The notes: generated by a model not told the origin, from the sequence alone. A DNA stretch of 64,000 nt from Pseudobowmanella zhangzhouensis (GCF_042662685.1 NZ_JBHSYO010000003.1:1-64000); one strand, 5' to 3'; shown: positions 27,001 to 36,964, numbered from the stretch's first letter. Made by a program: numbers and translations.

Positions 27001-29463
27001 TTAGAATGTTTGACCCACATTGAACGTGAATACCTTAGTATCATCACCTTCATAAGATTTCAGCACTTTAGAGAAACTGAAGATCATTGGTCCCATTGGT
27101 GAGAGCCATTGTACTGAAACACCGGTCGAAGCTCTATAGGTTGATGGATCTGAATAATCATCGATTACGCGGCCATATTGATCGGTTTTCCCCACGTACT
27201 CATCAGCGTTAAATTCGGTATCCCACAGATTACCCACATCAACAAACAGACTGGTGCGAACTGAGTTATTGAAGTCTTCCTCTACCAATGGTGTAGGAAC
27301 AATCAATTCCAGTCCAGCAACCGCCATGGCATTGCCACCTAACGTTCTGGTTGTTGTGCTGATATTGTCATACTCAGGACTTAAGACAATCGTAGTGCCA
27401 TCCGGGCCGGTAATCGTGCGGGGTGAGCGCAAAATACCTTTTGGACCAATGGTATTATTTTCGAAGCCTCGCACTGTATCACTACCACCGGCGCGGAAGA
27501 ATTCGAAGAAGGGTAATAACTGGTCATTACCATTAATCGTTCCATAGCCATTGCCATATCCAAACTGCGCACGGGCCAATAATGACCACTTATGGCGACT
27601 GTCCAACGGATAATAAAACTTGGATTCAAAGTTAAATTTATAAAAATTTAAATCTGAGTTTGGCGTGGTTGCCGCCAACGTCGCGCGTTGCATGGAACCT
27701 GCAGTAGGGAAAATACCGCGGTTTAATGTCGAACGATACCATCCTAAAGAGGCCTGGAATGTGTCAAATACCAAAGACGCGTCTGGGTTAGCCGGATCTG
27801 AGAATACATCGTAGAAGTTACGGAACTGCTCATAAGCTTGGGTCGGTGACACTTCCTGATGCTTGTACGTTAAACCAAAGTTGATTCGGTTATATTCGTT
27901 GATCGGGTAACCAAAATTAGCACCAACACCAAACGTTTTGCTGTTGTATTGCACCAGATTCGCTCGACCAGCATCGAATTCACTATAGAAAATACTGCCA
28001 CCCAAACTAATACCATCCACGGTAAAGTAAGGGTCTGTATACGAAATAGTGGCACTTTGCTGATACGAAATAGTATTGACATTAAACGCCAACTGCTTGC
28101 CTGTTCCCAGGAAGTTATCCTGCTGAATCCCAGCCTGCAAACTCAGCCCAGTTGCATCACCATAACCGATACCTGCAGTGAATGAACCGGATGGCTGCTC
28201 TTTAACAGTAAACTCTACATCAACCTGATCTTCTTTACCTGGGATGCGAACTGTTTCGAAATCATTCTCTTCCACATACGTTAAACGAGAAATGCGGTTT
28301 TTACTGGCTTCCAAAAGATTATTGGATAACCAGGAGCCTTCCAGTTGCAACAATTCGCGACGGAACACTTCGTCCCCTGTCACCGTATTACCTTTGAAAC
28401 TGATACGGCGCACGTTGATACGCTGGCCCGGATCCACTGACAAGGTCAGTTTCACAGTATGATCTTCGTCGTTAATTTCAGGTATCGTAGTGACTGTTGA
28501 GAACGCATAACCAAAGCGCCCCAGATACTTACTGATAAACTCTTCTGCGTAGGTAACCTGGGCTAAGCTATACAACTGACCATCACGAAGCGGCAGCAGC
28601 ATTTTAAGCACATCTTCGTTGCCTAGCAGATCACCACTCAACTCGATACCAGAAATGGTATATTGCTCACCCTCACTGATATTCATGGTGATATACACGC
28701 CACTTTTATCCGGTGACATGGACACCTGAGTGGAGTCGTTGCTGAAGCGCAGATACCCTCGGTCCATGTAATAGCTGCGAATTTTTTCCAAATCGCCCGA
28801 CATCTTTTGCTTTTGATAACGGGTTTCAGCCAAGAAATTCCACCATGGAGCACCGAATTGCAACTCCATTTGATTAAGTAACTCTTCATCGCTGAACAGG
28901 CTGTTGCCAACGATGTTAATTTGCTTAATCTCAGCTGCGTCACCTTCGTTAAACGACAATTTCAAATCAACCCGGTTACGCGGCAAAGGGGTGACAATCG
29001 CGTTAACATCGGCATTGTATTTACCGATTGAGTAATAAAAATCTTTCAGTCCGTTTTCAATAGAGGTGAGAATGGTTTTGTCCAATGGCTCACCAATACG
29101 GACATTGTTATCGTCCAGAGATTGCTGCAACTGTTCATCTTTAATGTCGTCGTTTTCTTCGAACACGATGTTGGCAATCGTTGGGCGCTCACGCACACGG
29201 ATAATCAGCACTTCGTCATCACGGGAAATAGTGATTTTCTCAAAGTGACTGGACGCGTATAACGCGCGGATTAACTGCGCGACACGAAAATCATTCATTT
29301 TATCGCCGACTTTCACCGGCATATAGGTTAAGGCAGCCCCCAACGCGACGCGCTGCAGGCCTTCCACTTTAATGTCTTTGACAACGAATTCACTGTCGGT
29401 AGCGGCAATTGCTTGTCCACAAGTAGCTAATAAGCTGGCGACAACTAACTTTTTTAACTTCAT
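27001..29463 (-). CDS. bamA: Outer membrane protein assembly factor BamA
   Basis: 820 residues. Signal peptide (1-20), five POTRA domains (about 25-425, starting FVVKDIKVEGLQRV), and an Omp85 beta-barrel (about 430-820) ending in a C-terminal aromatic (GQTF). The barrel lid-loop motif VRGFENNTIGP is present. It inserts beta-barrel proteins into the outer membrane. Order rseP-bamA-skp-lpxD is the standard envelope cluster, often under sigma-E control. I did not identify a sigma-E promoter. Confidence 0.98.
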   Translation of the reverse strand: MKLKKLVVASLLATCGQAIAATDSEFVVKDIKVEGLQRVALGAALTYMPVKVGDKMNDFRVAQLIRALYASSHFEKITISRDDEVLIIRVRERPTIANIVFEENDDIKDEQLQQSLDDNNVRIGEPLDKTILTSIENGLKDFYYSIGKYNADVNAIVTPLPRNRVDLKLSFNEGDAAEIKQINIVGNSLFSDEELLNQMELQFGAPWWNFLAETRYQKQKMSGDLEKIRSYYMDRGYLRFSNDSTQVSMSPDKSGVYITMNISEGEQYTISGIELSGDLLGNEDVLKMLLPLRDGQLYSLAQVTYAEEFISKYLGRFGYAFSTVTTIPEINDEDHTVKLTLSVDPGQRINVRRISFKGNTVTGDEVFRRELLQLEGSWLSNNLLEASKNRISRLTYVEENDFETVRIPGKEDQVDVEFTVKEQPSGSFTAGIGYGDATGLSLQAGIQQDNFLGTGKQLAFNVNTISYQQSATISYTDPYFTVDGISLGGSIFYSEFDAGRANLVQYNSKTFGVGANFGYPINEYNRINFGLTYKHQEVSPTQAYEQFRNFYDVFSDPANPDASLVFDTFQASLGWYRSTLNRGIFPTAGSMQRATLAATTPNSDLNFYKFNFESKFYYPLDSRHKWSLLARAQFGYGNGYGTINGNDQLLPFFEFFRAGGSDTVRGFENNTIGPKGILRSPRTITGPDGTTIVLSPEYDNISTTTRTLGGNAMAVAGLELIVPTPLVEEDFNNSVRTSLFVDVGNLWDTEFNADEYVGKTDQYGRVIDDYSDPSTYRASTGVSVQWLSPMGPMIFSFSKVLKSYEGDDTKVFTFNVGQTF

Positions 29464-29501
29464 TTGTTGTTATTCTTCCAAACTACCATCGTTATGCGAC
29501 A

Positions 29502-30854
29502 TCACAGTCGCGCAATATCATTGAAGATGGCGATAGACATCATTGCGAACAGCAACATGCCCCCTAATCTATAGCCAATCTCCTGCACTCGCTCTGGAAC
29601 CGGCTTTCCGGAAATCCACTCGAATACATAAAACACTAAATGTCCACCATCCAGCACAGGTACGGGTAATAAATTGAGTACCCCCAGACTGACACTGACA
29701 ATGGCCAAAAATCTTAGGAAATAGGCTAACCCGATATCAGCACTGGCACCCGCTCCTTGTGCAATTGAAATCGGTCCACTGAGATTGTTAAGGGAAAAGT
29801 CCCCTGTCAGTAACTTGCCAATTGCGCTAAACGTAAAGCGGATATACCGCCAGGTCTCAACACCGCCTTCAATCAGTGCCGACCATGGGGAAAGACGTTG
29901 TAATGACAACATACCCTCTGGCCAACTGTCTCTGGTCGGTGCAACGCCCAGGTAGCCTACCTGTTTGTTGCCCTGGTTAACAGCCCCTAATGTTGCTGAT
30001 AACGTTAAAATGTTACCTTCTCGCTCAACGTCCATTATCACCGATTGGCCAGGGCGCGATACCAGATAACCTTGTATTTGTCCCCAATCTTCAATCTGAG
30101 TTCCATCCAGACCAATAATTTTGTCTCCAACCTGCAATCCAGCGGCACTGGCAGCTGAGTTTTCTTCCACCAGCGCCAATACAGGGGTTGTTTTGGGGGT
30201 AAATAACTCAATTCCAAGCGAGGAAAAAGGTGACTCTTTCTCCGGGTCAAAGTCCCACTGTCTGATATCCAGATTGACTCTTTGCGGGTCTAGTCCGCCA
30301 GGCGGAATAATCTCCAGAGTAAGTTGGTTGTCACCTTTATGATGCACCACTTCAAGCCTCGCTGCTTCCCATGTGTGAGTCTCCTGATCGCCTACGGAAA
30401 CGATCTCACTCCCTACAGGCAAACCTGCTCGCTCGGCAATGCTGCCGGGTGTAATATCTCCAACGACCGGCTTAGCAGCGTAAATTCCAATCAGGTACAT
30501 CAGCATCAGGGCGAACACAGCGAAAATAAAATTAACCAGCGGACCGGCAGCAATGATCGCCATACGTTTCAGAACATGCTGGCGGTTAAAGGCGAAGGGT
30601 AAATCCTTTTCAGGAACTTGTTCCGCTCGTTCATCGAGCATTTGTACGTATCCGCCAAGCGGGATCGCCGCGATGACAAACTCAGTGCCAGATTTATCTT
30701 TAGTACGCCAGAGTGGCTTACCAAAACCAATTGAGAAACGCAGTACCTTGACACCACAACGTCTGGCTACCCAAAAATGTCCCCATTCATGCACCGCCAC
30801 CAGTAAACCGATCGCGAGAATAAAAAACATCAGGCTCCAGATAAATCCCGTCAT
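29502..30854 (-). CDS. rseP: Site-2 intramembrane metalloprotease RseP
   Basis: 450 residues, the E. coli length. The zinc site HEWGH (H22, E23, H26) lies in the first membrane helix. Two PDZ domains follow (about 110-300), then a C-terminal helix with PVPVLDGGHLVFY supplying the third ligand. It cuts anti-sigma factor RseA after DegS to release sigma-E. It lies 1 bp from dxr. Confidence 0.97.
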   Translation of the reverse strand: MTGFIWSLMFFILAIGLLVAVHEWGHFWVARRCGVKVLRFSIGFGKPLWRTKDKSGTEFVIAAIPLGGYVQMLDERAEQVPEKDLPFAFNRQHVLKRMAIIAAGPLVNFIFAVFALMLMYLIGIYAAKPVVGDITPGSIAERAGLPVGSEIVSVGDQETHTWEAARLEVVHHKGDNQLTLEIIPPGGLDPQRVNLDIRQWDFDPEKESPFSSLGIELFTPKTTPVLALVEENSAASAAGLQVGDKIIGLDGTQIEDWGQIQGYLVSRPGQSVIMDVEREGNILTLSATLGAVNQGNKQVGYLGVAPTRDSWPEGMLSLQRLSPWSALIEGGVETWRYIRFTFSAIGKLLTGDFSLNNLSGPISIAQGAGASADIGLAYFLRFLAIVSVSLGVLNLLPVPVLDGGHLVFYVFEWISGKPVPERVQEIGYRLGGMLLFAMMSIAIFNDIARL

Positions 30855-30855
30855 G

Positions 30856-32037
30856 TCAGGCCGCTCCCTTCAGCCCTTGTTTAGCTAGTGCACGAATTTC
30901 GGCATCATAGCTGAGCACGGCGTCAATACTGTCTAATTGTGAGCTCGGTGCGCAGTTCAGAATCGCTTCATTTATCTGAGCAATTTGGGTAAAGGCTATT
31001 TGCCCGCGTAAGAATGCATCTACCGAGACTTCATTAACCGCGTTTAATGCCGTACTGGCAAATTGGTTCGCTTTCGCAGCCTCAATCGCCAAACGCAAAT
31101 TAGGGAATCGCTGGAAATCAGGTTGTTCGAAACTGAAGTTGGTCATCTGACTGAAATTCAGTGGTGCAACCCCGGCGTCGATACGCTGCGGATAAGCCAT
31201 CGCATGGGCAATCGGTGTACGCATGTCAGGATTACCGAGCTGAGCCAACACAGAGCCGTCGCGGTATTGCACCATGGAATGAATCACTGACTGAGGATGT
31301 AACACCACCTCGATTTGTTCAGGCGCCACCCCAAACAACCAGCACGCTTCGATCAACTCCAGTCCCTTATTCATCATAGTGGCGGAGTCGACTGAAATTT
31401 TTCGCCCCATTGACCAATTTGGATGTGCACAGGCTTCATCCGGAGTTTTAGATACGAGTTGTTCAAGCGGCGTGGTTCGGAACGGGCCGCCCGAGCCGGT
31501 TAACAGCAAGTGACTGATGCCACTCGTCTCGAGGTCACCGTACTGATAGTTATGGGGAAGGCATTGAAATATCGCGTTGTGCTCACTATCGATGGGCAGA
31601 ATAACTGCACCGGAGCGATTGGCAGCCTGAATAAACATTTCACCGGACATCACCAGCGCTTCTTTATTGGCGAGCAGCACTTTTTTGCCGGCTTGCGCCG
31701 CCGCCAGAGTCGGTAATAATCCAGCCGCCCCGACGATCGCCGCCATCACCTGATTAACCGGTTGCGCTGAAGCGACAGTGACCAGTGCAGATTCACCAGC
31801 ATGCAATTGCGCATGCAGATTCGCCTGTCTGGCTAACTCACATAAGCGCGAATACTGGCTCTCATCAGCAACAACCAAATGCTCTGGCTGACTGGCTTGC
31901 GCCAGACGCACCAGCGTCTCCACATCACGGTGACAGGTTAGCGCGTAGGCCTGATATTTGTCCGGGTGACGGGCCATCACGTCTAATGTGCTTTGACCGA
32001 TAGACCCCGTGGCACCGAGCACGGTGATGTATTGCAT
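30856..32037 (-). CDS. dxr: 1-deoxy-D-xylulose 5-phosphate reductoisomerase
   Basis: 393 residues. Second step of the MEP isoprenoid pathway: DXP to MEP with NADPH. The frame is open eight codons further upstream, but the family start MQYITVLGATGSIGQST and the TGATG overlap with the cdsA stop set the start at 32037. NADPH-binding GATGSIG, ANKEALV, IDSEHNAIFQ and GRKISVDSATMMNKGLE are all present. It supplies isoprenoids for UppS in the same cluster. Confidence 0.98.
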   Translation of the reverse strand: MQYITVLGATGSIGQSTLDVMARHPDKYQAYALTCHRDVETLVRLAQASQPEHLVVADESQYSRLCELARQANLHAQLHAGESALVTVASAQPVNQVMAAIVGAAGLLPTLAAAQAGKKVLLANKEALVMSGEMFIQAANRSGAVILPIDSEHNAIFQCLPHNYQYGDLETSGISHLLLTGSGGPFRTTPLEQLVSKTPDEACAHPNWSMGRKISVDSATMMNKGLELIEACWLFGVAPEQIEVVLHPQSVIHSMVQYRDGSVLAQLGNPDMRTPIAHAMAYPQRIDAGVAPLNFSQMTNFSFEQPDFQRFPNLRLAIEAAKANQFASTALNAVNEVSVDAFLRGQIAFTQIAQINEAILNCAPSSQLDSIDAVLSYDAEIRALAKQGLKGAA

Positions 32038-32900
32038 CAGGCAATCCAGTTTACATAACAAAGAGTAAACACAGGAAACGCCGCGGTCAGACTATCGATT
32101 CTGTCCAAAATGCCGCCATGACCCGGTAACAATTTACCGCTGTCTTTAATGCCGACGCTGCGTTTAAACATACTTTCATTCAGATCGCCTAGCGCAGACA
32201 CACCAACAGTCAGAATACCTATAACGAAATGCAGCAGTATCTCAGTGCCCTGCACGTCAAAATGAAACGCGGCAAAACCGATAATCGCCAAGGAGGCCAT
32301 CACACCGCCATACAGTCCCTCTAAGGTTTTACCCGGAGAAACATTAGGTCGCAATTTGCGACGGCCAAACTTCACACCGGAGAAAAACGCACCAATATCC
32401 GCCGCCCAAACGATCCCTAATACGTAAAAGATCATTGATGCACCGAAGTAATGGTCAATGTGAAAATCTTTGGTTCGCAGCACCACAATCGCTACCCAGG
32501 TGGGGATCAACGTGAGGATGCCAAACAGCCCCCGTATTAACGTATTATTGCGCCACCAACCGGTTTGTTTCGGATAGGCGATGATCATCAATAAAGATGC
32601 CACCCACCATACTGCCGCAACACTAAGAATGCCCTGATAAAACGGATGGATACTGCCATCCTGCCAAATCACATCGACGTTAACCTGCATCGCCAACAAC
32701 ACACAAAGCGCCATAAGCAGCAGTGCGTAAAGGGCTTTAGCAGGACGCCAGAAAATGCCGGAAAGTTGCGCCCATTCATACGCCCCCAATCCAACAATCA
32801 GTGCGATGACGATTTGAAACTGTTGTAAGGGCAAAAATAAGATAGCGCCAAGGGCTAATGGCGCGAGGACTAATGCGGTTATTATTCGTTGTTTTAGCAT
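32037..32900 (-). CDS. cdsA: Phosphatidate cytidylyltransferase
   Basis: 287 residues with about eight membrane helices. Makes CDP-diacylglycerol from phosphatidate and CTP, the branch point for all phospholipids. The C-terminal signature SALGDLNESMFKRSVGIKD, then LPGHGGILDRIDSL, is intact. It overlaps uppS by 7 bp and dxr by 1 bp. Confidence 0.97.
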   Translation of the reverse strand: MLKQRIITALVLAPLALGAILFLPLQQFQIVIALIVGLGAYEWAQLSGIFWRPAKALYALLLMALCVLLAMQVNVDVIWQDGSIHPFYQGILSVAAVWWVASLLMIIAYPKQTGWWRNNTLIRGLFGILTLIPTWVAIVVLRTKDFHIDHYFGASMIFYVLGIVWAADIGAFFSGVKFGRRKLRPNVSPGKTLEGLYGGVMASLAIIGFAAFHFDVQGTEILLHFVIGILTVGVSALGDLNESMFKRSVGIKDSGKLLPGHGGILDRIDSLTAAFPVFTLCYVNWIA

Positions 32901-33649
32901 GCATTACCCGATTGAGGTTGTTCTATTTGATCGCCAGTTTGTCCAAAGCGGCGTTGTCTTGAAGCAAATGCCAACACGGCCCGTTGAAATTCCTGTTCAT
33001 TGAATTCCGGCCAAAGTACATCGGTAAAATAAAATTCTGCATAGGCCGCCTGCCATAACAGAAAGTTACTGATGCGTTGCTCTCCTCCGGTGCGGATCAG
33101 CAGATCAAGATCCGGTAGCTGGCTGAGGCTGGTGTGTTGGTCAAACAAAGATTCATCAATAGATTCGGCCGACAGTTCGCCAGAGGCGACTTTTTGTGCC
33201 AATTGCTGAGCCGCATGGACAATATCCCAGCGACCACCATAGTTGGCAGCGATGTTTAACACCAATTCGTTATTTTGCGCGGTCTGTAACTGCGCTTGCT
33301 CGATTAATCGCACCAGTTTGTCATCAAACCGGGATAAATCCCCGACAACCTGGAGCCGTACGCCGTTTTTATGCAGTTTTTTCACTTCGCTTTTTAACAC
33401 GAAAGTGAACAACTCCATCAACACGCTGACTTCTTCTTCCGGGCGGCGCCAGTTCTCGCTGCTAAAAGCGAACAGCGTCAGAGCCTGAATTTTATTTTGG
33501 CGGGCAAAACGAACCGCCGCACGCACCGATTCAACACCGGCTTTGTGACCAAACGTGCGACGTTTTCCCTGTTGCTTAGCCCAGCGGCCGTTGCCATCCA
33601 TGATAATGGCAACGTGCTTGGGCATGGTATCCATCATTAACTGCGTCAT
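32894..33649 (-). CDS. uppS: Undecaprenyl diphosphate synthase
   Basis: 251 residues. Cis-prenyltransferase that makes the C55 carrier for peptidoglycan and surface polysaccharides. That includes the WecA-primed glycans encoded at the far end of this window. The catalytic Asp18 is in IIMDGNGRWAK, and FAFSSENWRRP and DLLIRTGGEQRISNFLLWQ are diagnostic. The start could be M1 or a nearby downstream Met (M5, M6 or M9). Confidence 0.97.
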   Translation of the reverse strand: MTQLMMDTMPKHVAIIMDGNGRWAKQQGKRRTFGHKAGVESVRAAVRFARQNKIQALTLFAFSSENWRRPEEEVSVLMELFTFVLKSEVKKLHKNGVRLQVVGDLSRFDDKLVRLIEQAQLQTAQNNELVLNIAANYGGRWDIVHAAQQLAQKVASGELSAESIDESLFDQHTSLSQLPDLDLLIRTGGEQRISNFLLWQAAYAEFYFTDVLWPEFNEQEFQRAVLAFASRQRRFGQTGDQIEQPQSGNAC

Positions 33650-33660
33650 GGAAGACCAGC

Positions 33661-34218
33661 TTAGATTTCCATCAACTCGGCTTCTTTGTCAGCCAGCAGT
33701 TGATCCATGGTTTTTACAAATTCATCTGTCAGTTTCTGAATCTGCTCTTCACCACGACGCGCATCATCTTCACTGATTTCTTTTTCTTTCAGTAACTCTT
33801 TAATATCGGCATTAGCATCGCGGCGAATGTTACGCACTGCAACACGACCCTGCTCGGCTTCGTTACGCACGACTTTAATCAAATCTTTACGACGCTCTTC
33901 CGTCAGTGGCGGTAATGGAATACGCATCACAGAACCGGCACTCATTGGGTTTAAGCCCAGGTCAGACTGCATAATTGCCTTTTCAACCGCTTGCGCCGCA
34001 CTCTTATCGAATACGGTTAATGCTAATGTACGCGCGTCTTCCGCGACGATATTGGCAAGTTGCTTCAACGGCGTGTTAGAGCCGTAATAAGGCACCATAA
34101 TGCTGTCCAGCAGACTTGGGTGAGCGCGACCAGTACGGATTTTAGTAAATTGGCTTTTCAGCGCACTGACGCTTTTTTCCATACGCTCGCGGGCGTCTTT
34201 TTGAATATCGTTAATCAC
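33661..34218 (-). CDS. frr: Ribosome recycling factor
   Basis: 185 residues from a GTG start. With EF-G it splits post-termination ribosomes. The frame is open to 34263, but the family begins with V/MIxDIxKDA. A GTG codon at 34216-34218 gives exactly that and is preceded by AGGA at proper spacing. KIRTGRAHPSLLD, ASDLGLNP-like SDLGLNPMSAG and PLPPLTEERRKDL are diagnostic. Confidence 0.97.
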   Translation of the reverse strand: MINDIQKDARERMEKSVSALKSQFTKIRTGRAHPSLLDSIMVPYYGSNTPLKQLANIVAEDARTLALTVFDKSAAQAVEKAIMQSDLGLNPMSAGSVMRIPLPPLTEERRKDLIKVVRNEAEQGRVAVRNIRRDANADIKELLKEKEISEDDARRGEEQIQKLTDEFVKTMDQLLADKEAELMEI

Positions 34219-34237
34219 CGTAGAGTTCCTTTTACTA

Positions 34238-34975
34238 TCAGGCCAGATTTTCGGCGTGGTCAATCAGGGTGCCTTCTTGCTCCCCCATCACCACTTTACG
34301 CAATGCCCCTGGCTTATTCATGTTAAATACACGGATTGGCAGGCTATGATCCCGCGCCAGCGTAAACGCGGCTAAATCCATGACTTTCAATTCTTTTTCC
34401 AGTACTTCCTGGTAACTAAGGCTGCTGTATAGCTTGGCCTCAGGGTTCTTCGCAGGGTCGCTGTCGTACACACCATCCACTTTGGTGGCTTTAAATACCG
34501 CTTCTGCTTCAATTTCGATACCACGTAAGCACGCTGCAGAGTCAGTGGTAAAGAAAGGGTTACCGGTACCGGCCGAGAAAATCACCACACGACCCGATTT
34601 AAGCAGGCTGATTGCCTCCGCCCAGTTATAGGCATCACACACACCGTTTAACGGTATGGCTGACATCAGGCGGGCATTAACAAATGCACGATGCAGCGCA
34701 TCTCGCATGGCCAAACCATTCATAACCGTCGCCAGCATGCCCATGTGGTCACCGACTACCCGGTTCATACCAGCCTTAGCCAGACCTTCACCACGGAATA
34801 AGTTACCACCGCCAATCACCAGGCCAACTTCAATGCCCAGCTCGACTAATTCTTTGATCTCCTGAGCCATACGATCCAATACCTTAGGATCTATACCGAA
34901 GCCTTCAGAACCCATCAGGGCTTCACCACTCAGTTTTAACAGTATGCGCCGATAGGCGGATTTTGGAGTACTCAT
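34238..34975 (-). CDS. pyrH: UMP kinase
   Basis: 245 residues. Phosphorylates UMP to UDP, the start of pyrimidine nucleotide supply; a hexameric amino-acid-kinase fold. Signatures are LKLSGEALMG, GLVIGGGNLFRG, FSAGTGNPFFTTDSAA and KVDGVYDSDP. It lies between tsf (162 bp gap with a strong hairpin) and frr (19 bp gap). Confidence 0.98.
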   Translation of the reverse strand: MSTPKSAYRRILLKLSGEALMGSEGFGIDPKVLDRMAQEIKELVELGIEVGLVIGGGNLFRGEGLAKAGMNRVVGDHMGMLATVMNGLAMRDALHRAFVNARLMSAIPLNGVCDAYNWAEAISLLKSGRVVIFSAGTGNPFFTTDSAACLRGIEIEAEAVFKATKVDGVYDSDPAKNPEAKLYSSLSYQEVLEKELKVMDLAAFTLARDHSLPIRVFNMNKPGALRKVVMGEQEGTLIDHAENLA

Positions 34976-35091
34976 AGACAGGACTTTCCCTTATAAACAA
35001 ACCGCGACCATAAGCCGCGGTAAGTTTATCTGACATTGGCATGGCCTAAAAGCCAAGATACCAATTATTTCGGATTTGATTGCCATAAAGC

Positions 35092-35122
35092 GGCAGATTG
35101 ACGACATTGTCAGCAATCTGCC
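35092..35122 (-). terminator. Hairpin between tsf and pyrH (attenuator or processing site)
   Basis: Perfect 9-bp arms GGCAGATTG (35092-35100) and CAATCTGCC (35114-35122), with a further GAC/GTC pairing inside. It starts 16 bp after the tsf stop on the minus strand. There is no strong T-run after it, so partial termination, RNA stabilisation or processing are as likely as true termination. Confidence 0.5.
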
Positions 35123-35137
35123 CACGACAATCGCAGA

Positions 35138-36010
35138 TTACTGCTTAACTGCGGCCATCTGCGCTGCTACTTCAGCAGCAAAATCTTCTTGCTTCTTCTC
35201 GATACCTTCACCCACTTCGAAACGGATGAAGTTAACAACGTCAGCACCTTTAGATTTCAGCAGATCACCAACCAGAACAGAAGGATCTTTCACGAAAGGC
35301 TGACCAGTCAGGCTGATTTCGCCAGTGAATTTCTTCATACGGCCTTCAACCATCTTCTCAGCGATATCTTTTGGTTTGCCGCTGTTTACCGCGATCTCAA
35401 CCTGAATTTCACGCTCTTTTGCTACAACTTCAGCAGACACGTCTTCAGGTTTTACGAATTGCGGGCTGTTCGCTGCAACGTGCATGGCTACGTCTTTAGA
35501 CAGCTCTTCGTCACCGCCAGTCAGGATAGCCAGAACACCGATGCGCGCACCGTGTACGTAAGCACCCAGATTGTCACCTTCAATGCTCACAACACGACGT
35601 ACGTTGATGTTTTCACCGATTTTAGCAACCAGGTTATCACGCACAGTTGAAATAGCTGTGCCGTCGATTTCCAGTGCATTCAGAGCGTCTACATCGTTAA
35701 CTTTGTTAGCCAGCGCAACGCTGATCAGCTTGTCACCGAACGCCAGGAAGCTAGCGTCACGTGCTACGAAGTCAGTTTCGCAGTTCAGCTCGATCATGGT
35801 GGCAACATTGCCTTCAACTTTAGTCAGGATGATACCTTCAGCGGCGATACGGCCAGCTTTTTTGGCGGCTTTTGCCTGACCAGATTTACGCATGTTTTCA
35901 ATTGCCAGCTCAATGTCACCGTTAGTTTCTTGCAAAGCGTTTTTGCAATCCATCATGCCGGCGCCAGTGCGCTCGCGTAATTCTTTTACTAATGCTGCAG
36001 TTACTGCCAT
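35138..36010 (-). CDS. tsf: Elongation factor Ts
   Basis: 290 residues. Nucleotide exchange factor for EF-Tu. The N-terminal UBA-like domain and family signature KELRERTGAGMMDCKNAL are followed by the core with the TDFVARD motif (NCETDFVARDASF), then the dimerisation domain. Second gene of the rpsB-tsf unit. Confidence 0.99.
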   Translation of the reverse strand: MAVTAALVKELRERTGAGMMDCKNALQETNGDIELAIENMRKSGQAKAAKKAGRIAAEGIILTKVEGNVATMIELNCETDFVARDASFLAFGDKLISVALANKVNDVDALNALEIDGTAISTVRDNLVAKIGENINVRRVVSIEGDNLGAYVHGARIGVLAILTGGDEELSKDVAMHVAANSPQFVKPEDVSAEVVAKEREIQVEIAVNSGKPKDIAEKMVEGRMKKFTGEISLTGQPFVKDPSVLVGDLLKSKGADVVNFIRFEVGEGIEKKQEDFAAEVAAQMAAVKQ

Positions 36011-36032
36011 TTTGGAGTCCTCTACAAAAATG

Positions 36033-36061
36033 GGTTAAAAATCAGGGGCGAAAACGCCCCT
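36033..36061 (-). terminator. rpsB-tsf intercistronic terminator/attenuator
   Basis: Stem AGGGGCG (36044-36050) / CGCCCCT (36055-36061) with an AAAA loop, followed on the minus strand by GATTTTT. Its position matches the partial terminator between rpsB and tsf in E. coli, which would set a higher dose of S2 mRNA than of EF-Ts mRNA. Confidence 0.75.
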
Positions 36062-36086
36062 TATTTCAATGCGTTAACGCGAGAGC

Positions 36087-36815
36087 TTATTCAGCTTCTA
36101 CGAACTCGTCGCCTTCAACCGCAACACCTGCTTCCTGACCACGGCCAGCAGCAACTGCGCCAGCAGCTGCATTCAGGTACAGTTGAACTGCACGGATTGC
36201 ATCGTCGTTACCAGGGATAACGTAATCAACGCCATCAGGGTTGCTGTTAGTATCAACTACAGCAACAACTGGGATACCCAGGTTACGTGCTTCAGTAATA
36301 GCAATGTGCTCGTGGTCAGCATCGATTACGAACAGAACGTCTGGCAGACCGCCCATGTTCTTGATACCGCCCAGGCTGTTTTCCAGCTTCTGCATTTCAC
36401 GTTGCAGCATCAGCACTTCTTTCTTAGTCAGTTTGTCAAAAGTACCGTCAGTAGCCTGAGTTTCCAGGTCTTTCAGACGCTTGATTGACTGACGAACCGT
36501 TTTCCAGTTAGTCAACATACCGCCTAACCAGCGCTTGTTTACATAGAACTGGTCACAGCTGTTCGCTGCTTCTTTTACTGCTTCGCTCGCTGCACGTTTA
36601 GTACCTACGAACAGAACCTTACCTTTTTTCGCCGCTACGCTAGACAGGAAGTTCAGCGCGTCGTTGAACATAGGAACGGTTTTTTCCAGGTTGATGATGT
36701 GTACTTTGTTGCGAGCACCGAAGATGAAAGGCTTCATCTTTGGGTTCCAGTAACGGGTTTGGTGACCGAAGTGTACGCCGGCTTGCAGCATGTCACGCAT
36801 GGATACGTTTGCCAT
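36087..36815 (-). CDS. rpsB: Ribosomal protein S2
   Basis: 242 residues. The frame is open to 36851, but the conserved start MANVSMRDMLQAGVHFGHQ lies at 36815 and has AAGGA upstream. Family motifs TRYWNPKMKPFIFGARN, KRWLGGMLTNW and PDVLFVID are present. It is the first gene of the long minus-strand cluster, with its own promoter and structured leader. Confidence 0.99.
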   Translation of the reverse strand: MANVSMRDMLQAGVHFGHQTRYWNPKMKPFIFGARNKVHIINLEKTVPMFNDALNFLSSVAAKKGKVLFVGTKRAASEAVKEAANSCDQFYVNKRWLGGMLTNWKTVRQSIKRLKDLETQATDGTFDKLTKKEVLMLQREMQKLENSLGGIKNMGGLPDVLFVIDADHEHIAITEARNLGIPVVAVVDTNSNPDGVDYVIPGNDDAIRAVQLYLNAAAGAVAAGRGQEAGVAVEGDEFVEAE

Positions 36816-36964
36816 GAATAGATTCCTTATTGGGGTTAGGCCTCCATACATCCCGGTTATTCGATCCCTTTCTCAGGACACCCCGAAAACCGTGTCGATG
36901 TATGTGTGTTATTTAATTAATGTTTACCGAATATTTTATTGTGGCGTAACCACGAAAATTTCAG
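36816..36964 (-). promoter_or_regulatory. Putative rpsB autoregulatory leader
   Basis: About 149 nt of untranslated leader. It contains a perfect 8-bp stem (36845-36852 with 36897-36904), and on the transcript the terms GGGGTGTCC and TATGGAGGC, then AACCCC, just before the ribosome site. Gammaproteobacterial rpsB genes carry a leader through which S2 represses its own synthesis. This one has a similar length and layout, but the correspondence is judged by eye. Confidence 0.55.

Noticed and set aside
34219..34263. Longer frr start at 34263
   Set aside because: It would overlap pyrH by 26 bp and add residues not found in ribosome recycling factors. GTG at 34218 fits.
36087..36851. Longer rpsB start at 36851
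   Set aside because: The extra 12 codons are absent from the S2 family and lie in the leader. MANVSMRDM at 36815 has the ribosome site.
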